Counted from the first letter of the stretch, positions 22,150-32,590 are shown. The stretch: DNA of 64,000 nucleotides from Luidia sarsii (GCA_949987565.1 OX465118.1:7749564-7813563), one strand, 5' to 3'. The notes: generated by a model not told the origin, from the sequence alone. Made by a program: numbers and translations.

Positions 22150-22368
22150 GTCCAACTCAAAAACAAGGCCATAAAGCCACTCAAGGTTATAGGGCTAAGG
22201 AAAGAAGATGGGGAGGAACTCAGGAAAGCTGGGAGGTAGGAATTGGCATCTTAAAGAAAGGTCAGATCATAAACAGATGGGAAACATGAACAAGGAAGGG
22301 AATTCCAGAGAGAGAGAGAGAGGCAGACAGTGCGAAGAAGCTGGTATCTGATACCTCTTAATTGGTTC
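22150..22368 (+). repeat. Dispersed repeat G, copy 2 (lacks MITE D)
   Basis: AAAACAAGGCCATAAAGCCA continues directly into TTATAGGGCTAAGG, where copy 1 has MITE D inserted. It ends near a GA-rich AATTCCAGAGAGAGAG stretch. Confidence 0.6.
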
Positions 22369-22433
22369 TACACCTTGGGAGTCTGGAGAGACAGTGTATA
22401 GGTGAGAGGAGGCAAACAGCCTGGTTGCTTGCA

Positions 22434-22664
22434 TAAAGCCCCTTCACAACACTGGTAAGATAATAAAAAAAATAAAAAAAATCACAGATTTGCATGAAAC
22501 TTATACAGTTTGAAGATGGTTATAGTAGAAAACTCGCACTGAAATATTTCTGTCTAAAACGCTGTATTTTTTTTTAAAGAGTAAAGAAATAGCTTACGTC
22601 TCACCCATGCACTAGATCTAAAAGTTTTTCGGAACAATAAGTTGAATGCTGCATTTTCACAAAA
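22434..22664. mobile_element. Left half of an older MITE split by a DNA transposon
   Basis: Begins ATAAAGCCCCTTCACAACAC with TGGTAAGAT following. The interior ACAGATTTGCATGAAACTTA and AAGATGGTTATAGTAGAA resembles MITE D. Its right half continues at 26107 and ends near 26262 with ACCAATGTTGTGTTATCCCT, an inverted match to the start. Confidence 0.6.
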
Positions 22665-23028
22665 GGGCAGTTCCATAAATTTGTCAACCAGGGGGTCAAT
22701 TTTTCAAAATGAATTTATCAGTACAAATTATATATCATTTTGAAGGGAATTGTACAAGCTGCTCAAAAATGTTAATTACAAATACACTTAACTGAGGTCA
22801 AGGTCACGAGAGCAATTATAATGAAGCCATTTAATTGTTGCTCTGGAAATACATTTCAAGCATACTATTCAATTTAATTGTTTTAGAAAAGGAAAAATAT
22901 ACTTTTTAACTCAATACATCAATAAATATGAACATTATGAATCACTTTATCCATAACCATGGGTAAAAGCATGTGGAAGTGAAAAATTTTGTTTTCTTCT
23001 TCACTTTTTTAAAATGGATCATTTGCAT

Positions 23029-23240
23029 GTACGTCCGAAACGAAAAAACGTCCTTTTTTAATCTTACATAAAGACATGACTTCCAATTAACTGCAAAATC
23101 TCAATGCAAAGCAAGTTTTTGTTCCTTTTCAAATATGTAACTTCAGATTTTTGTCATTATCTCTAATTAATGAAAAAATGTGTGTTCGGACGTACACTTT
23201 TTATTGTACGTCCGAAACCACTTTTTATGTACGTCCGAAA
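23029..23240 (+). repeat. Left cluster of GTACGTCCGAAA subterminal motifs
   Basis: Copies at 23029-23040, 23206-23217 and 23229-23240 on plus, and TTCGGACGTAC at 23185-23195 on minus. Confidence 0.85.
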
Positions 23241-23340
23241 CGGTTCTAATGTCGATTTTGTGCTTTGCTCTTGAGCCTTGTTAAAAAAATCTAGTTGAAT
23301 TTACACTTTTTAAAAATCCATGTACATTTCTGTATCCAAT

Positions 23341-23424
23341 ATGTGTATACTTACATGTACATGTACAGTATACTGGATACAGAATACATGTACATGTACA
23401 TGTGTATGTACATGTACATGTAAG
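23341..23424. repeat. TACATG palindromic microsatellite
   Basis: CTTACATGTACATGTACAGT on the left and GTACATGTACATGTAAG on the right form an imperfect palindrome inside the transposon's left half. Confidence 0.8.
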
Positions 23425-24183
23425 TTAATGAAGTGGTATGGTAGAATGTATGGAGACCACCTACATGTACAGAAAAGGATGGCCATGTCAATCTTCTCAG
23501 ACAGTCTCAGTCTAGACAATGTGTCATTACAGGGATAGCTGCTGATTTATTTCTTGGAAACACATTGCACAGTACTGTACAGTACATGTAGGTGGCTTGT
23601 TCCATGCAATTCCTCACAAGAATTCCATTACTTCCCAAGGATTGAGTGTCTTAGCCTCTTACAGTCTTAGCAGCTGGAGATTGTACTGCACATACGTACT
23701 GTACTACACGTGTATCTTGTGCTCTTGAGGTGCCACCTCCACTGTAGTGTTCCCTGCCATTTTTGTCAATCTGGTGTTTATTATCCTAGTACTCAGGTGA
23801 GTTGAAGTTGAAGATTCGTTTTGATTAAACATTAATGAACACGTATGAAGCCTGAATTGAATTTTGTATTCGACACACTAGTAAGATGAATGCTCCCACA
23901 TGAAAAAATATGGACATGGGCTGTAGCACATGTTCAATTAACTTTCTGAACCATTCATCAATTTTCTTACTTTTCTTGATAAGGAATTTTACATTTAAAA
24001 TTTTTTTTTGTTATACTTAATTGCTCCATTTTGTTTGGTTATTTATGTCTGTTATATCTGAATCATTTCATTGATTTTTTTATGATGCATAATGAAATTC
24101 AATTGGAATTGTAATGCTAGTGGCAATGAATATTAAGTGCATAAAATTCCTAAACAGCATTTTCTCTTTTGTTTGACTTATAG

Positions 24184-24933
24184 AATGCCCCTTCTATCTC
24201 TGAGGTTCATGTAGTGTCAGATGGTGCTAGCTCCCAGTTTAAACAAAGGTTTCTCTTCTCCAACTTGGCAAAGTGGGAAGGTGACTTCAACATCACCATG
24301 AAGTGGCACTTTTTTGCCACTTCTCATGGCAAAGTTGTCGTCGATGGAATTGGAGGTACAGTGAAGCGGTCTGTCTGGAGAATCGTTCGAAGTGGGAGAG
24401 AGACGGCATCAACACCACTCTCTTTCCACAAAGTTGCAGTTAAGAGGAACCCTGCTATCGAGATAATGTTTGTATCAAAAGAGGAAATTGCAGAGAAGAA
24501 GGCAACTTTGGATGCATACTGGGAAACCACAATCCCAGTAATACCCACAAGATTCACAGTGTAACACCAATTGGACAACACCACTTGCTTGTCAGTGAAG
24601 TATCCAACAGTTGTCAGCAGCAGCATGTCCGCATTAGAGAGGAGGTGGAGGATCTTGATGAGTCAATTGTGTCTTCTGATGATGCAATTGAGGAATTGCA
24701 GGCACAGATAGAAAACTGGGTGTTAGTTGCCTATCAAGGGGAACATTTCCCTGGTGAAGTCATTGAGCTTGGTACAAGTAACACTGATCAGAGTCAATGT
24801 TATGCACCAGTCAGGTAGCTATTGGCGATGGCCAAAAGACCCAGATCAAGTTTTTTACTTGCGTGAAAATGTCATTAAAAAAATATCCCCACCAGTTGTT
24901 GGTAGCCGAGGTCAGTTCATGTTTACTTTTTAA
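24184..24933 (+). pseudogene. Transposase-like coding relic, two frameshifts
   Basis: A GACTTATAG acceptor ends at 24183 and opens a phase-0 frame to 24564. It contains VSDGASSQFKQRF, then WHFFATSHGK and VDGIGGTVKR, a combination I know from large uncharacterised or transposon-encoded invertebrate proteins with D-G...H-G-K...D-G-I-G-G spacing. Coding resemblance then continues in a second frame to about 24790 (EEVEDLDESIVSSDDAIEEL, and YQGEHFPGEV). A third frame to 24933 has WRWPKDPDQVFY, IKKISPP and RGQFMFTF. Two shifts, near 24550 and 24790, and no upstream coding half show that the gene is broken. It lies centrally in the transposon at 22665-26106 and reads rightward. Function as transposase is inferred from position, not from a matched family. 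Confidence 0.65.
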
Positions 24934-25687
24934 TGTCATATTCAGGTCCTCTCTCAATGCATAAACATGCCCCTATCTAGAGTGAATGTCCTATAAACTA
25001 CAGTATGCTCTCTTCATGTACACCACCTGTACATATATTAGTGGGGATTTTCTGAGTTTACCAAGTTATTATATATTTATTTTTCATAGAAAATCTCCAT
25101 TTCAAATTATTTCTTCTAGATTGTATATTCATGGACTATGCACGTACACTTGCATGTATTTTACTTAAACATCAATCCAACTTCAATGTCTAAGGTGACT
25201 GACAGGTATCAAATTAAGCATGCGTACACTCTCAATATGAAGGACACTTATTCTTATGTGTGAGTATTACGGTAACTGTATTATCTGTTTATATTTCATT
25301 GTTTTTGCAAAGTTCTGTAATATAAAACAATGATATGTACATGTACATGTAACAAAGAGTAATATTGATTAGTTCCCACAAACTTGTTTTTGTAAACACG
25401 TCTGCTACAGTAATTTGTTGACATGCATGATTTTGTGCCTCGATCATAATGTAAGAAAGGATTAGAAGAATTTTTGTTCCTTTTTATTAATAGTCTTGAT
25501 GGATGATGTTAAAAGAAACTGTTAATCCGCAGGCCTTGTACATGAAGTACTCTTCTTCAGTTCTGAAAATAACTCTTTTATTCCTTTCTACTGGTGATAC
25601 TGACATGATAGATAAGTGCTAAAATCTGAGAAGGGCCAGGGATGAAATAAAGTCCGGTGACAAATGTCTTTGTGCACATAACATATT

Positions 25688-26092
25688 GTACGTCCGAAAC
25701 GGCGGTCATGTACGTCCGTAACTGTACGTCCGAAACAAAAATCAAATTTGATTATTTCCCAGTTGACAGTTTAAATTGTTTACAATTTTTACATTTCCAT
25801 ATCCTTCAAAACCTACTTTAAGTGCTTTGGTGTCAATTTTTAGAAAAAATCTGCATACTTCACAGAAATCTTTAATTGAACTTATACAATCAGAAAATTC
25901 CTTTTTTCTGTGTACGTCCGAACACATGGTATTTTTTAATTATTCCAAGGTCATTAAGGTGTTGACACAATTTTTTCATTGTTACCTGTTTTCTACTAAA
26001 CTTTTGTCAGATCATAGCTGAATAAAAGTTTTATTAGCTCCATCTTTGTGTCTATGGTATCTTAATTTTGTGTTCAAAATGTACGTCCGAAA
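25688..26092 (+). repeat. Right cluster of GTACGTCCGAAA subterminal motifs
   Basis: Copies at 25688-25699, 25710-25721 (one mismatch), 25724-25735, 25912-25922 and 26081-26092, all on plus. Confidence 0.85.
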
Positions 26093-26106
26093 TTATGGAA
26101 CTGCCC

Positions 26107-26262
26107 AAAAGTGTTTTGTAACTATTTTCTCGCAACTCAGTTGGCAGATTGAGCTGAAATTTTCAGCTCAGGTGTGTTATTTCGTGCATATGTTTGATCG
26201 GAAAAACGTATGGATGCTGTTCTTTGACCTCGACCAATGTTGTGTTATCCCTTTAAACGTCC
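26107..26262. mobile_element. Right half of the older MITE
   Basis: AAAGTGTTTTGTAACTATTT through GACCAATGTTGTGTTATCCC and TTTAAACG. Joining it to the left half (22434-22664) recreates a MITE with CAATGTTGT-type ends. Confidence 0.55.
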
Positions 26263-26282
26263 TAACTGGGGGAACGAGTCGT

Positions 26283-26755
26283 CATATAAGAGGAATACCC
26301 CCCCAAAAAACACTTGAAAGTGGGTTAATCCAAATGAAACATTTAGATCCCAATCTTTCACTTTCCGCCCACGTTAAATATTACATTGCGGTCAGCGATA
26401 TGCCTGCGAATAAAGTTGTCGCTGACATACAGACGATAGTTTCTCACGAAAACCTCAAAAGATGTAAAACAAAAATTCAGGCTCGACCCGACTGAGTCTT
26501 TGGGTTACAGAATCAATCCCTGAACAAGATTATCAATGGAGTAGATACGATCTGCCTGGCAAATACCGAGCAGCTGATCTCCACAGACGCGGGTATGATT
26601 CTAATCTTTCATCTCCCTCCAATGAAAAAAAAAACCCAACGTATACTGTTTCCAAGATTGATGCTTTCGATGACACTTTCCGTGTACAGGTCCGTCCAGT
26701 TGTTGAAAGCTCAGGAATTTCTTGAGCCTTTTAGTGGTCCGAGCATTAGTCAGTG
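26283..26755 (+). pseudogene. Possible retroelement coding remnant
   Basis: A frame to 26495 reads SAHVKYYIAVSDMPANKVVA then DIQTIVSHENLKRCKTKIQA. That pattern of basic helices resembles gag-like regions of LTR retroelements. After the stop another frame reads YQWSRYDLPGKYRAADLH. No protease or reverse transcriptase motif is visible, so the call is weak. Confidence 0.25.
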
Positions 26756-26907
26756 ATATTCAACACATAGAAACTGATGGCACACAGGTGAGACTAAAAA
26801 CAACAACCGCTGCACGCTAGAAAACAGAAGGTTTGAGACTGTTCTAAGACTAAGAGGAAAAACTTACAAAAGATGGAGTCTCCCTTGATAATACACTGTA
26901 TCAAATT

Positions 26908-27447
26908 GTAGACCCTAAAGGCGGCCAAGTAGAATGCCGTTGTCATGCCAAATAGTGTCCCCTGCCAAATAGTGTCCACTCATTAGCATACTGATCGCTG
27001 ATTGGTCCAATACGTATGACATTCAACCACCGTGGTTGGGGTATGGTTGCGCACTACACACGCATTGTGTATGGTTGCTGGCCTAACACATGCAACGTTG
27101 GGCACTTTGGTACCGTTGGACCCTAACTGTAAGACGTAATGCTAACCCTAACCCAAACAACCCTAATCCTAACCCTAATCCTAATCCCAATCCTAATTCT
27201 AATCCAAACCCTAACCCTAACGACCATAATCCTAGTCCTAACGCTAACCAATCAGCGATCAGTATGCTAATGAGCGGACAGTATTTGGCAGGGACACTTT
27301 TTGGCAGGACACCGTACGTCAAATGTATTCATGGCTGCTTAGCATAAATTAACTTCGGGACCCATTGACCTTCCGCAGTCAAGAGATTAACTCATGAATA
27401 TTCAGTTGTGACGTATGGCATTTTACTTGGCCTCCTTTAGGGTCTAC
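26908..27447. mobile_element. Nested inverted-repeat element carrying telomere-like repeats
   Basis: The outer arms are GTAGACCCTAAAGGCGGCCA (26908...) and its inverted partner ending GGGTCTAC at 27447. The inner arms are about 64 bp at 26941-27005 and 27248-27311, sharing CATTAGCATACTGATCGCTG. Between them lies a degenerate CCCTAA array. Confidence 0.75.
27128..27247 (-). repeat. Degenerate interstitial telomere-like array
   Basis: CCCTAA, CCTAAT and CCCAAT-type 6-mers in tandem; on minus they read as TTAGGG variants. Both long frames over it are repeat artefacts. Confidence 0.85.
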
Positions 27448-27999
27448 CGTATGAAATGGAAATGCGCTACGAGTTTGGCAAAAGAATCATGCTGGTTTGA
27501 TCAATCCCACAATGCACCGAAGATTCACAATCTGTGCAGGGATGAAAGTGACCGACAAAGTCGTTTCCTGAAAATCACTGAATGCCAATAAATTCTGCGA
27601 CTGCGAGTAAGTGCTCACTCGACCGAGAGATGTGACTACATGTACATGTGAGCAGTTACGCGACTGAGAGATTCACGGCAGGGGTGCAGGCGCCCTTCAG
27701 TTTTTAGGGTTTTAACAGATAAAAATGAGCAGTTTAAGATACCTGTTTGACATTAAAAAAATAAAAAAATAAAAAATATATATAATTTTTTTAAAGTCTT
27801 ACATCCCTGTCTGTGCACAGCTCTGATGATATCAAGAGCCCATACCGGTACTTACATAAAACACGGCATGGTTGATAAATTTCAAGAGTTTGGACAGTGA
27901 TGGGGGGGGGGGTTCCATCTTTAAAAAGAAGATGAACTTTCGGGCTGAACCCAAAGACAGAGAAACGCGGCAAAAACAAATGTAATAAGCAACATTGTT

Positions 28000-28110
28000 T
28001 ACAAACTGCTTACTGACTAGACCAAACTGCAATTATCAGAATTAGGACGGCCTGACGTTTCGAGGACCGTTCTCTTTGAGAAACGTCACGCCCTCCTGAG
28101 TTTTGCGGAA
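28000..28110 (-). mobile_element. Foldback family C copy
   Basis: On plus CGGCCTGACGTTTCGAGGAC precedes CTCTTTGAGAAACGTCACGC; the tail TTTACAAACTGCTTACTGAC lies left. Both arms carry the GAAACGTC motif in opposite orientation. Confidence 0.6.
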
Positions 28111-28429
28111 AAAATGTGAGGACAGAGAAGGGAAGATCAAGGGTGGCCCCCATACAGATCTGCACTTTCAACAATCTCCCCAAGATGCCTCCTGCTCAAT
28201 AAAAAAGAGAGTGCGTTTCAACAATGAAACCACCCCAGGCCACAAACCTTACACCACCTCCATTCCAAACCGAACTCTCATTTTAATAGTTTTCCCACCG
28301 TACCCATGGATCCGGATGGGAACAAAAATTCCACCAAGAAATTAGTTTCTACGGAGCCCATAAAGGGACGTTTGTAAAAAAAAAAAAAATTAAAACAAAA
28401 TAAAAAATGACTTGGAACTTTTTAACAAA

Positions 28430-28800
28430 ATTGAGAAATTGGCAAAGAAAACTTTGACTTGATGGAGACTTGAACCCGAGACCTCTGGATTAATGTTCCA
28501 GTGCTCTCTCCAGTGCATCCACTTTGTATTGATCCCAAATTTGCTGTACCCAGGTTAACAACAATTGGTGTTTGCATCTGAATGAAAGCAGGGGGTGTGA
28601 GCTCTGGAGATAAACAGCAGTTAATGGTTGAATTGCTTCTGACTGACGCCCCCACCCTGGCAAAGTCTAGTTGACTATTAGGGAAGGCCACCATCTAAGG
28701 GCTGGATAGCTCAGATGGAAGAGCACTGGTACGTTGATCCAGAGGTCTTGGGTTCAAGTCCCAATCCAGTCAAAGTTTTCTTTGCCGATTTTTCAAAATA
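28430..28800 (+). mobile_element. Composite SINE with tRNA-like parts at both ends
   Basis: 28440-28515 is a truncated tRNA-like head on minus (GACTTGAACCCGAGACCTCT). 28520-28690 is the shared second module. 28697-28770 is a fuller tRNA-like head on plus: GGCTGGATAGCTCAGATGGA, B box GGGTTCAAGTCCCAATCC, acceptor ends GGCTGGA/TCCAGTC. The anticodon loop lacks the usual T before the anticodon, so it is SINE, not a functional tRNA gene. Confidence 0.8.
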
Positions 28801-30353
28801 AAAATGTCTTCGTTATTTCATGTGCACAAAATCATTTTGTGATAATGAATAAAATAACAAATACATTTTTTATTTTGTTTTAGTCCGTTTTCAACCAATG
28901 TCCTTTTAGGGACTCTGTAACTTACCCCGAGGAGATGGTGTAAGTACAACTTTCAACACTGAAAAACCAATCTGACTACACCAACAAAATAGCCCCCTAA
29001 CCACAGATCAAATTTACCTTCCAAAGTGGGCCCGAAGAGTTCAAGAGGGGTCAACCAATATCCCCAAGGGATGGTGTGGATTGAAAGGGAGGGGAAGGGG
29101 GGAGGGGTGGGGATTTAAGTAGCCACTGAGCAACCGTGCACCAACTGCTATCTACCAACCAGAAAAGGGCATTCTCAGCCATGGGAGTGGTCTTTTACAA
29201 CCATGGGGGTGGGAGAGAGGGCAAGAAAAAAACCCACCCAAATGCACTGACTTTCTGGTTATATACACAAAAAGTGACCTTGGTTGGCCAACCAGTAGCC
29301 TAGGGGGGCAATTGCAGGGAGATCAAGCTGTTATCTACTAATGCTACATGTAGTAATAGTTGTCCTAACACACACAAAAATACAAATTCCCACAGATTTC
29401 GTTTCGGGCAATTATTATTTTTTTTAGACCTGGGTCACCTCCTGAGGTTCTTAACAATACTGGGTCTTACCCCCCCCCCCCTCTCCCAAGGGCAACTTCA
29501 CACGACCTTCTGACTTTTGATAGAATCTGGGCATATTTTCGCAGGATTATAACTACTACTATTTTCAGGGGTTATAGGTTCTAACTCTCAAAGGCCTCTC
29601 GGACAAACGTTTGGAATTCTCACCTCCGGCCTTTTGTATTCTTTGTCATTGGACCACGCTCGGAATAACTGTTCATTGAATCACTCAAGATTTTTTTTTA
29701 AAGCCATAAAAGTCAATGCACTTTACATTCTCCAACGAGAAAAATTTCTTTGCCAAATGTTCTGAGCTTTTTTGAAAGAGATTAGTATTCCGTCCTCTTC
29801 ATCAAAATTTCATCTCCCATGCCAATTCTAAATATTGACATTTATTGTCTTGCCTTGTGGATATTTCAAGACCCCCTCACTACAAAAATTGCAAAAAATA
29901 CAACACTTGTTAGGGTGTTGTTGACACAATCGTTGACAATTTATATTCAATAACACTGTGTTGTTTTTCTTAATTTTTCATAGTTTCAATGTAAACTGAC
30001 GATACAATTTGTCAGGCGGTGAATAGGCCCTATGTAATGCAACAATGGATGAATTATAAATGAATTAATAGAAGAAGATATAAAAAGAAATCATTATTAT
30101 CAAATTTGATGATGTATTTCTGCTGGTCAGATATCACAAGGATTGAGTAATCATCACATGCATTTTGTCCTGGTACATTTGAAAAGGGTACAATGTTGAC
30201 AAGCTTGTAACCTTAACTGTTAACATTTTTATCATTGTAAACTGACTTACAATTTTACAGGCGGTGGATATGTAATGCAAAATAAATATTATCATTTTAA
30301 TTAAGATGCATATCTCGTGCTCACAGCAGCCATTTGATGAAGTCAGATATCAC
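28801..30353. other. No gene seen
   Basis: AT-rich; 30130-30200 and 30340-30540 share ATGCATTTTGTCCTGGTAC and GGGTACAATGTTGACA, a diverged direct duplication. Confidence 0.5.
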
Positions 30354-30362
30354 AACTGACAC

Positions 30363-30467
30363 TAGTCCGAGTAACTTGGACTCTTAGTAACCTTACAATC
30401 GCCCTTTAAAAAAAAAATCAAACTTTTTTAAAAAGGGCGATTGTAAGGGTCCAAGTTACTCGGACTA
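30363..30467. mobile_element. 105-bp palindromic MITE J, copy 1, 9-bp target duplication
   Basis: TAGTCCGAGTAACTTGGA and inverted TCCAAGTTACTCGGACTA ends, with CTTACAATCGCCC/GGGCGATTGTAAG inside. AACTGACAC flanks both sides (30354-30362 and 30468-30476). An 8-9-bp duplication suggests hAT- or Mutator-like mobilisation. Confidence 0.88.
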
Positions 30468-30769
30468 AACTGACACCAGTAACATGCATTTTGTCCTGGT
30501 ACTTTTTAAAAGGGTACAATGTTGACATGTCTTATGCCCTTTAGTCTTTACATTTTATCTATGATTGCAATTGTAGAAGATTATTACCATCTTTTGAGGA
30601 TTATATCTTGAAACTTTCCCTTCAAATTCTGAAAGTAAACTGTTGCAAAGTGCCAACTTAATGCAGTGACCAGAAATATTGGCTCATTCTACTCTAAACA
30701 AATTCCGAATTAATAAGTTTCTATTTTTCAAACGGTGGATTATTGAAGTGATAGGCACTATAAAAAAAT

Positions 30770-30912
30770 GTTGCAAACTGCTTACTGACTAAAATTACCA
30801 AAAACTGCAAATCTCAACATTTAGTGAGGCCGTTTCGACCCTAGCAGGAACTTTTTAAGGCAGAGAAAGGTCCTGCTAGGATCGAAACGTCAGGCCCACT
30901 AAATTTTGAGAG
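30770..30912. mobile_element. Foldback family C, complete inverted copy
   Basis: TTGCAAACTGCTTACTGACT start, then the arm TTTAGTGAGGCCGTTTCGAC, and the inverted arm with GGTCCTGCTAGGATC, GAAACGTC and AGGCCCACTAAA (30870-30903). Confidence 0.75.
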
Positions 30913-31052
30913 GTGGATTATCATTATTGAAGATAGACATGGAATTGTTACTCAGATTATACTTGCTACCAGTACCAGGGAGCTACTGACCTGTTTTGTG
31001 TCCAAAATAGGTGAACAGTGAAATTAGGATTTTTCTTAATTCAGCAATAGGC

Positions 31053-31171
31053 TAGTCCGAGTAATTTGGAACCTTACAATCGCCCTTTTAAAACTTTTTT
31101 TGAGGAGGTCGGGCGACCTCCTCATTTTTTTTTTTAAATGGCGACTGTAAGGGTCCAAGTTACTCGGACTA
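31053..31171. mobile_element. Palindromic MITE J, copy 2, 8-bp target duplication
   Basis: Same ends as the copy at 30363, flanked by CAATAGGC at 31045-31052 and 31172-31179. The loop contains a second perfect hairpin, GAGGAGGTCG/CGACCTCCTC. Confidence 0.88.
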
Positions 31172-31200
31172 CAATAGGCCTATTTCACTTTTTAGTGTGA

Positions 31201-31556
31201 TACCTTCACTGTAAAACTGAAAGTCTGGATAAAGACTTAAACCGAAATTAGACCACCATTTGTAATGTAGACAATGTCTGGCACAACCAAATGACGAAAA
31301 AATGGCCTTACCGTTTTCACAAAATCATGATTTTGTGGCGCGGAGCTAATCTACGAATAGTGAAGAGCATGTTTTGTACAGAGCAACATACAGACGTCTG
31401 GTTGACACATACCGTACGCGTCACAAAATTTGGGGGAAATTGCTTGTCCATTTTTTTTTCGGCAAGTGGATGTGCCAGACCACGGATATTGTCTACATTA
31501 CAATTGGTGGTCTAAATTCGGTTTAGGATTTGTTCAACCCTTTTACAGTGAAGGTA
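31201..31556. mobile_element. Foldback element with about 85-bp inverted arms
   Basis: TACCTTCACTGTAAAA...AAACCGAAATTAGACCACCA (31201-31285) pairs with TGGTGGTCTAAATTCGGTTT...TTTTACAGTGAAGGTA (31471-31556). The frames overlapping it are incidental. Confidence 0.8.
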
Positions 31557-31640
31557 TGTTAACTACACTGAACACTACCCAGTCACAAAAGTTCACGTGG
31601 GTGGTGGAAAGAAAGCGCAAAGAGAACGTGCAGTTGGATG

Positions 31641-32019
31641 TTAAAGGCCCAATACAATATTGGGAAGATCGGAAAACATCGATGTCCACAGATTTCCTTC
31701 TATATTACAAACAGTTTGTAGATGGTCATGATATAATCCTCATGTTGAAATCTTACGGTCTGGGATGCTGTATTTCTCGAGAAATCTTCACTCAAACATC
31801 GACAAAATCAGTTTATTACTCGCGAGTAATAACTAATAGTAATAGTAATAATAAACTATTTCAGTACAGAACGGTGCGAAAACCGTGACGTTTGTTTGCC
31901 TTTTTCTACTTTCTCAGATTACCATTTGAGCTAAAACTTTTTTTTTTAATGTTTTAAACTAATAAAACACCAACTGTGACAATAGTTTTACCTTTACCAA
32001 TGTTGTATAGGGCCTTTAA
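31641..32019. mobile_element. MITE D copy 2
   Basis: TTAAAGGCCCAATACAATAT at the left; ACCAATGTTGTATAGGGCCT at the right is the inverted match. The interior, with TCTTACGGTCTGGGATGCTG, is shared with 16988-17297 and 53293-53848. Confidence 0.82.
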
Positions 32020-32359
32020 ACCCTCAACTGGCCAAGCCCACGACGAGCACCCCTACGTCACTTGTGTTGGGTACACGCCCACACACTTATCAACAATAAC
32101 AAGAAGGCCCCCTACACACACGCACCCACACACTCATGAAGAAACACTGCTCACAAAAAACAAACAAACCCACAGGTATCTTCGGTATGTCGGCTCGAAT
32201 TCCTGTTCTAAGTCCTGGGTCAAGGGATTAAGAGGCGAAAGCTTTGAGACATTCCTGGGCGCTCCTTCCGCGTTCATTCATCACTCGTGGCCGGAGTGGA
32301 GTTCGCCTGTTGAGTTGACTGACCCACTTTCACCGGTCCAAAAGACTCACAAAGTTAAC

Positions 32360-32590
32360 CCCAAAAGTTAGAGGGCCTGCTAGGATCGAAACGTCAGGCC
32401 CTCTAACTTTGAGATGTATGTAATGAAGCTCATCTTAATTTCTTAGGCAGTGAGCAATTTGCAACAGTTTTTTATCTTAAAAAAATAATAAACCCAAATA
32501 CGTTGCAAACTGCTGACCAAAATGACCCCCAAAATAAATCTGACAATTTTGAAGTTTTGATCCAAGCCTGCAGGACCTCTCTCAAAGGAA
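32360..32590. mobile_element. Foldback family C copy
   Basis: AAAGTTAGAGGGCC then CCTGCTAGGATCGAAACGTC and AGGCCCTCTAACTTT, followed by the tail AGTGAGCAATTTGCAAC and a second partial arm to 32590. Confidence 0.65.

Larger units (their letters stand above)
22665..26106 (+). mobile_element. 3.4-kb DNA transposon with GTACGTCCGAAA subterminal repeats
   Basis: The terminal inverted repeat GGGCAGTTCCATAA lies at 22665-22678 and inverted at 26093-26106, flanked on both sides by AAAA (possible 4-bp target duplication). GTACGTCCGAAA-like 11-12-mers cluster near both ends: 23029, 23185 (inverted), 23206 and 23229 on the left; 25688, 25710, 25724, 25912 and 26081 on the right, the last abutting the terminal repeat. 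Such subterminal motifs usually bind the transposase. The interior holds a frameshifted transposase-like relic. Superfamily is not assigned; a 4-bp duplication would fit Sola-type elements among others. Confidence 0.75.

Noticed and set aside
27083..27347. Asn-Pro and Leu-Gly repeat frames
   Set aside because: Translations of the telomere-like CCCTAA array.
28697..28770. Functional tRNA gene
   Set aside because: Acceptor and T arms pair, but the anticodon loop lacks T33 and the sequence recurs with the same tail at many sites, which marks it as a SINE head.
31430..31888. 152-codon plus frame
   Set aside because: It spans a foldback arm and MITE D; both are found elsewhere without that frame.
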